Program-made: the position numbers and the translations under genes | The notes under the pieces: generated by a model | What the model was told of the DNA's origin: nothing | Database searches by the model: none | What the model saw: the letters and a program-made list of their open reading frames with translations, nothing else | Part shown: piece after piece, positions 59,356 to 64,000 of the stretch | Layout of the letters: each line of letters begins with the position of its first letter | Position numbering within the stretch: the first letter of the stretch is position 1 | From: Cymbomonas tetramitiformis | Taxonomy: Eukaryota; Chlorophyta; Pyramimonadophyceae; Pyramimonadales; Pyramimonadaceae | Direction: 5' to 3' | Assembly (NCBI GenBank): GCA_001247695.2 | Contig: LGRX02027000.1 | Span: 16,723 to 80,722, forward strand | DNA: 64,000 nt

Positions 59356-59381
59356 ATTTAAAACTTGTGTTATGATATATA

Positions 59382-61181
59382 ATGTCTTCATTTTGAAATA
59401 ATGTAGTTGCAAGTACATTTAATGGTAAACAAACTCCATCTACAAATGTTCCTGACCCTTTAACAATTAATCAAATAAATGTAAATCAAATAGGTGATAA
59501 TTCAAACCCTTGTCAAACAATTCATATGGCTTCAGATTTTTTATATCAAAATGATATTGATTTTATTGATAATTCTGATGTAAATAATCAAAGAGAATTC
59601 ATGAAATTACAAACTGATGGTGATTTAAATTTGGTTAATAATATCAATTTTTATGATTTCGTTTTGAACAATCCTGCAAGTAAATCAAAATTCTCTATAG
59701 GTTTGGATGAACTTGATAGTTCTTTTGAAATTAAATCTTTAGACCCTGTTCCTCAAACAAGATTAAAAATAGGAGACAATGGTATAAATGAATGGTCCTT
59801 TATGCAAACCACATTGAATGTAGAACCACTTGGAGCAGGTGTACTTTTAAATGATGGACCTTTAATTTTAAACACCGGTGATATCACTTTGAATTCTGGA
59901 AAATTTATTGGTGACGGTTCTTTGCTTCAAAACTTGCCTTCCGGGGCTAACCAAAATTTACAATCTGTTACCGACCAAGGAAGTACAACTACCACAAATG
60001 ATATTTCTTTTACGGGAACCGGAAAACTTATAATAAATCAAGAAGAATGTGATGGAAATTTATTTAGAATTAAAGCGGGCACAGCGGGTAACGGGTTGGT
60101 CTCTATTGGCGAATCGACTCAAAATGATGGTTTTCCAAATGCAAACCGTTCGGTTTTGATAGGCAGAAATAGTGGGGCTTTTAATTGTTTGAACGATTCA
60201 ATATGCATAGGCAGCGGAGCCGGCAACAATCAATGTAATGCTTTCGTTGTGAACGTTGGGGACGACGCAGGGCAAAGCTTTGCTTCCGTGAATTCAGTCA
60301 ATATTGGCAAATTCGCTGGGGAATATTTGGCTGGCGAGAATTCTATTAATATTGGTGCTTTGAGCGGTCAAAATTCTTCACAAAGTGCTACGGCTATTGA
60401 TAATACAATAATTTTGAACGCAAGCGGTCTTGAACTTAATGCTGGGGTAAACAATTCTTGTTATATTAGACCTATCCGAGCAAGTCCTGATGTTAGCTCT
60501 GAAAGTTTACAATTATATTATGATTCTGCATCAAATGAAGTTAGAACCGGTGCAATAAATTCTGGAAGTATTGGTTCATTAAGTCAAGTTTTGGCTGTCG
60601 GTAATTCTGGAAATAACATTAATTTAAGCGGAGATTTGGATTGTAGTGCTATACGACTTGTAAGTAGCATAGACTGGGCATATACAACGCCACCATCATC
60701 ATTGACGACCTTAGGAATTCCTTTGACAGGTTTGACAAATGCATATACGGCAACATTACCCACAAGTCCGGTTCCTCATACAGGTGATGTATTCACTTTT
60801 GTAAATAATACCGGAGCTACAATAAATGCTGGAGATATTGTTCAATTTTCTGATGATTTTTCAGATGTAAATGGTGTAAAAATATATGCAGCTTCGGCAA
60901 GTCAATCTAATCAAAATTGTATGCCTATTGGAGTTTGTGTTCAAAATTCAACAACCGGAAATTCTTGTTTTGTTTGTACAAAAGGATTCACAACTTGCAA
61001 AGCTATTGATGGAAGTTATGTCAAAGGTCAAATGTTAGGTTGTGCACCGGGAGGGTCAGTTAATGCTTCACAAATTACTACAAATAATGTTGGAATTATC
61101 GGTGTGTGTATGGAAAGTAAAGTTATAACAACCTCGGGTTCAGGAATTTTGGTTTGGATTAAACCTGATTTTAAATTGTAA
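59382..61181 (+). pseudogene. fibre-like protein 2, early nonsense codon, copy B
   Basis: Homologue of 2148-3941. The start MSSF is followed by TGA at codon 5 (59394-59396) where copy A has GGA. The frame is otherwise open for 595 codons, and translation could restart only at Met 49 (59526), which would remove the shared N-terminal signature. The central region (about 60020-60510) has YadA-like repeats (SVLIGRNSGAF, SVNIGKFAGEY, SINIGALSG) strongly diverged from A. The flanking parts are nearly identical. Confidence 0.75.
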
Positions 61182-61198
61182 TTTAATATATATATCAG

Positions 61199-62428
61199 AT
61201 GTCTTCTTTTGGAAACGATATTGTTTGTAAAAATATACAATGTAATACGGTAAACGGAAACGCTCCGACTGGGGGGTCTACTAAGTGGATAAACCTACCT
61301 GGTGGTAATGATATAGAAAGGACAGTTGGTGACGTATACGTAAACAATTTATACGGCAGAGACGTTTTGAATACTTCAATTATAAATTTTCGATATTTGA
61401 AAAATATTTTAAATAATGGAACTGCACAAATTGAATTGAAGGATGGAACTGATAATAGTGTTATAATCGTTACAGGCAGTGAACTGCAAGTAAATACAAC
61501 TTTCGGTTTGATAGTAAACGGTGATGCAAAAATCAATGGAAAAACAGAACTGGTCGCACCAGATAATACCACAAATCTTGATTTATTTGGAAATAAAACA
61601 TCAGGTAATAGTTTCATAAGTTCAAATACCTCAGGTGTAGATTTATCGAGTGTTTCAAGGATATATTTTATAAATTTTCAAACGAAACCTGATTCAGCTG
61701 TACCTAAATTTTTTAGTATCAATATGAAAGGTGATATAATAGGATGCAATGATATAGAATGCAATAACATTATAATTAATGCACAATTAAGTTCCAAGAC
61801 AAATTTAGAATTACAAGGGCCAAAATCTGCTAATTCAACATTTATAGATTTGAATACATCACTGGTTGATGAAGCAGCAGTTGATTCAGTGTATGCTTTG
61901 CAGTTTCGAAAACGACCTGATATACCATCAAATGAATTTTTTAGAATTAATATGTTAGGTGATATCCGAGGTGCTAATTTAATAAAAGCTGATATTGTTC
62001 AAACTCCTGTCGCGGATATAAATATTTTGAAAGTAAATAAAGAATTGAATTATGAAGAAATTTCAAGAGTAACTACGCTTTCAGCACCCGGAAATGAAAA
62101 TATACGAACCATTCAATTTCCTAATGATAGTTTTATTATTTACTTGGATTTTGCTACTATAGCTACTGATGGTACAGACGATATCAAGTTCAAGATAACA
62201 CACGCCGATACTTCAATTCAACCAAAGATTGGTACGGAATATCTTTTGAGATGTTCAACGATAACGGTCAATACCACAAAAGCAAAAAGATTTACATTAA
62301 ATTCAAGTGTAAATTATATTGAAGCTGATGACGAAGTTGAGTTAAGAATAACGGACATTTCCGGTGAACAATTTGCAAATAACACTTTACGTTTTGTATT
62401 GAAATTGATACGTATACCGTATATTTAG
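61199..62428 (+). CDS. fibre-like virion protein 3, copy B (409 aa)
   Basis: Intact version of 904-2128. Starts MSSFGNDIVCKNIQCNTVNG. The middle has two similar blocks (NLDLFGNKTSGNSFIS... and NLELQGPKSANSTFID..., each followed by INM.GDI), indicating an internal duplication of about 75 residues. The C-terminal 100 residues (FIIYLDFATIATDGTDDIKF) form a separate beta-rich module. Fibre or spike role inferred from the shared N-terminus and position. Confidence 0.72.
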   Translation: MSSFGNDIVCKNIQCNTVNGNAPTGGSTKWINLPGGNDIERTVGDVYVNNLYGRDVLNTSIINFRYLKNILNNGTAQIELKDGTDNSVIIVTGSELQVNTTFGLIVNGDAKINGKTELVAPDNTTNLDLFGNKTSGNSFISSNTSGVDLSSVSRIYFINFQTKPDSAVPKFFSINMKGDIIGCNDIECNNIIINAQLSSKTNLELQGPKSANSTFIDLNTSLVDEAAVDSVYALQFRKRPDIPSNEFFRINMLGDIRGANLIKADIVQTPVADINILKVNKELNYEEISRVTTLSAPGNENIRTIQFPNDSFIIYLDFATIATDGTDDIKFKITHADTSIQPKIGTEYLLRCSTITVNTTKAKRFTLNSSVNYIEADDEVELRITDISGEQFANNTLRFVLKLIRIPYI

Positions 62429-62456
62429 TAATAAATTTCTTCGGTTTTTCCAGGGG
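62429..62456 (+). repeat. truncated inner terminal repeat, copy B right
   Basis: Only taataaatttcttcggtttttc of the inner repeat remains. The expected gtcccc-containing half, cargo gene and outer repeat are replaced by the start of copy C. Confidence 0.75.
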
Positions 62457-62464
62457 AGTAGTAT

Positions 62465-62720
62465 ACTACCGATTATAGCCTGCCCCCAAAACCCTAAAGA
62501 CGATAATAAATTATTAATAAATACAAGAGAAAACCCTAAAGAAATAATTACGTAATAAATAGGGAATAAATTACGTGATTAAATGTGAGTACGATAAAAA
62601 TAAATAAAAAATCTACAATAAAAAATAATTAAAAAATCTACAATAAAAAGATAAAGATAAAATTGAAAGTAAATAAAAAGTAAATTAATTAATGTTTCAA
62701 TAAGATATATGTTAATTGTT
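62465..62720 (+). repeat. outer terminal repeat, copy C
   Basis: Almost identical to 22988-23249 (same gattatagcctgcccccaaa start and aaaccctaaag words). Ends at gttaattgttct, the position where a cargo gene stop is expected, but no cargo gene follows. Confidence 0.8.
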
Positions 62721-63117
62721 CTAACGATAAGTTCTATATAAATATACGTGAGTTGTTTTTAAATTCATTTATATATTACTAAAATATAAGTCAGAGTCAG
62801 AGTTAAAGTTAAAGTTAGAGTTAGAGTTAGATTTTATAATATTTCTATGAAAAATAAAAATAGCAACAATCTACGATTGTAGCCGAGTAAAATATGAAAA
62901 TATTATATGAATCTTAGTTAAAGTTAGAGTTAAAGTTAGAGTTGGAGTTAGAGTTAGATTTTATAATATTTCTATAAAAATAAATGTAAATGAGAATCAT
63001 AACATAATGTAAATAACGAAATAGAAAAAAGTAAATTCTAAATATAATAAAAGTAAATTCTAAAAAAATAAGTCGTAGTTAGAGTTGGAGTTGGAGTTGG
63101 AGTTGGAGTTGGAGTTG
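62721..63117. repeat. hexamer-repeat filler in the cargo slot of copy C
   Basis: AT-rich DNA with three degenerate runs of gttaga and gttgga units (about 62790-62832, 62918-62962, 63073-63116) and a duplicated segment around agattttataatatttctat. No open frame of note. It occupies the place of the terminal cargo gene. Confidence 0.75.
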
Positions 63118-63176
63118 GGTCATAAATAGAACCATCCTTACGTTCAATCCAACAATGTAAGTCTAATGTATTCATC
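63118..63176 (-). pseudogene. 5' remnant of the 126-aa cargo gene, copy C
   Basis: Matches the first 19 or so codons of 23250-23630 (MNTLDLHCWIERKDGSIYDP on the minus strand) and then breaks off in the GTTGGA repeat. Shows that the slot once held the same cargo as copy B and was later deleted. Confidence 0.8.
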
Positions 63177-63268
63177 TTGCTTTGTTTACACTATTGAGTT
63201 ACACTCTTTAAGTGGATTTTATTTTTGAGGTTTTTTGTCCCCCTGAAAAAAACCGAAGAAATTTATTA
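63177..63268 (-). repeat. inner terminal repeat, copy C
   Basis: gtttacactattgagttaca, aagtggattttatttttgag and gtccccctgaaaaaaaccg, matching 810-903 and 23631-23717. Confidence 0.75.
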
Positions 63269-64000
63269 CTAAATATACGGTATACGTATCAATTCCAATA
63301 CAAAACGTAAAGTGTTATTTGCAAATTGTTCACCGGAAATGTCCGTTATTCTTAACTCAACTTCGTCATCAGCTTCAATATAATTTACACTTGAATTTAA
63401 TGTAAATCTTTTTGCTTTTGTGGTATTGACCGTTATCGTTGAACATCTCAAAAGATATTCCGTACCAATCTTTGGTTGAATTGAAGTATCGGCGTGAGTT
63501 ATCTTGAACTTGATATCGTCTGTACCATCAGTAGCTATAGTAGCAAAATCCAAGTAAATAATGAAACTATCATTAGGAAATTGAATGGTTCGTATATTTT
63601 CATTTCCGGGGGCTGAAAGCGTAGTTACTCTTGAAATTTCTTCATAATTCAATTCTTTATTTACTTTCAAAATATTTATATCCGCGACAGGAGTTTGAAC
63701 AATATCAGCTTGTATTAAATTAGCACCTCGGATATCACCTAACATATTAATTCTAAAAAATTCATTTGATGGTATATCAGGTCGTTTTCGAAACTGTAAA
63801 GCATACACTGAATCAACTGCTGCTTCATCAACCAGTGATGTATTCAAATCTATAAATGTTGAATTAGCAAATTTTGGCCCTTGTAATTCTAAATTTGTCT
63901 TGGAACTTAATTGTGCATTAATTATAATGTTATTGCATTCTATATCATTACATCCTATTATATCACCTTTCATATTGATACTAAAAAATTTAGGTACAGC
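63269..64000 (-). CDS. fibre-like virion protein 3, copy C (3' part only)
   Basis: The C-terminal 234 or more codons of the fibre 3 gene, open to the window edge. It keeps the sequence ENIRTIQFPNDSF that is broken by a 5-bp deletion in copy A, and closely matches copy B with few changes (for example KFANST for KSANST and LIQAD for LIKAD). The 5' end lies outside the window. Confidence 0.75.
   Translation of the reverse strand, partial: AVPKFFSINMKGDIIGCNDIECNNIIINAQLSSKTNLELQGPKFANSTFIDLNTSLVDEAAVDSVYALQFRKRPDIPSNEFFRINMLGDIRGANLIQADIVQTPVADINILKVNKELNYEEISRVTTLSAPGNENIRTIQFPNDSFIIYLDFATIATDGTDDIKFKITHADTSIQPKIGTEYLLRCSTITVNTTKAKRFTLNSSVNYIEADDEVELRITDISGEQFANNTLRFVLELIRIPYI

Larger units (their letters stand above)
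22988..62456 (-). mobile_element. integrated Polinton/PLV-type element, copy B (inverted, interrupted)
   Basis: Same gene order as copy A, but inverted and with a 17.9-kb retrotransposon at 30828-48722. Without that insertion and its target duplication it spans about 21.6 kb. The left outer repeat begins ACTGATTATAGCC, a terminus subtype that differs from A and matches C. The right end is cut inside the inner terminal repeat at about 62456, where copy C begins. MCP, fibre 2, lipase, ATPase, polymerase and integrase carry frame lesions. Minor capsid and fibre 3 are intact, unlike in A. Confidence 0.85.
62465..64000 (+). mobile_element. integrated Polinton/PLV-type element, copy C (partial)
   Basis: Begins ACTACCGATTATAGCC and runs off the window. 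Same orientation as copy A: outer repeat, altered cargo slot, inner repeat, fibre 3 gene on the minus strand. The outer repeat matches the B subtype. The junction with B suggests that C inserted into, or recombined with, the right inner repeat of B. Confidence 0.8.

Overview
The window looks like a stretch of nuclear DNA from a unicellular eukaryote (alga or other protist; the host cannot be named from sequence alone). It is packed with integrated virus-like elements of the Polinton/Maverick and Polinton-like virus (PLV) type. The evidence is an AT-rich gene set that combines a protein-primed family B DNA polymerase, a retroviral-type (rve) integrase, an A32-like packaging ATPase, a putative double jelly-roll major capsid protein (MCP) with a neighbouring minor capsid candidate, a lipase-like virion protein, fibre-like proteins, DNA methyltransferases and a SET-domain protein.

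Layout. Positions 1-58 are a polymerase-gene scrap of another element, into which copy A appears to have inserted. Copy A (about 66-22972, 22.9 kb) runs from fibres and capsid genes on the left (minus strand) to ATPase, polymerase and integrase on the right (plus strand). Copy B (about 22988-62456) is the same element in inverted orientation, head to head with A. Copy C (about 62465 to the window end) starts inside the right terminal repeat of B and is cut by the window edge. Copy B is split by a 17.9-kb GC-rich Ty3/gypsy chromovirus-type LTR retrotransposon (30828-48722, LTRs of about 690 bp, 5-bp target duplication AACTT). That retrotransposon is itself interrupted by a 4.0-kb DNA element (32174-36214) with G-rich inverted ends and three tandem-repeat arrays.

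How the genes fit together. Each virus-like element has a conserved structural block (fibres, MCP, minor capsid, lipase) and a conserved replication/integration block (ATPase, SET, polymerase, integrase). Between them lies a variable segment that differs completely between A and B. The terminal inverted repeats (TIRs) are split: an outer repeat of about 260 bp and an inner repeat of about 90 bp enclose a single outward-facing gene, and this gene differs at each end (acidic 159-aa protein, RING-like 247-aa protein, 126-aa protein, or a repeat-filled deletion). The fibre gene has also exchanged its central domain between copies. A C5-methyltransferase cassette is present in A and absent from B, and a close relative of it sits at the end of the retrotransposon pol gene.

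State of decay. Neither copy is intact. A carries lesions in MCP, minor capsid, lipase, ATPase, polymerase and fibre 3. B carries lesions in MCP, lipase, ATPase, polymerase, integrase and fibre 2. Several genes (SET, N6-type methyltransferase, the small conserved genes, TIR cargo) remain open in both. I saw no tRNA, rRNA or CRISPR array.
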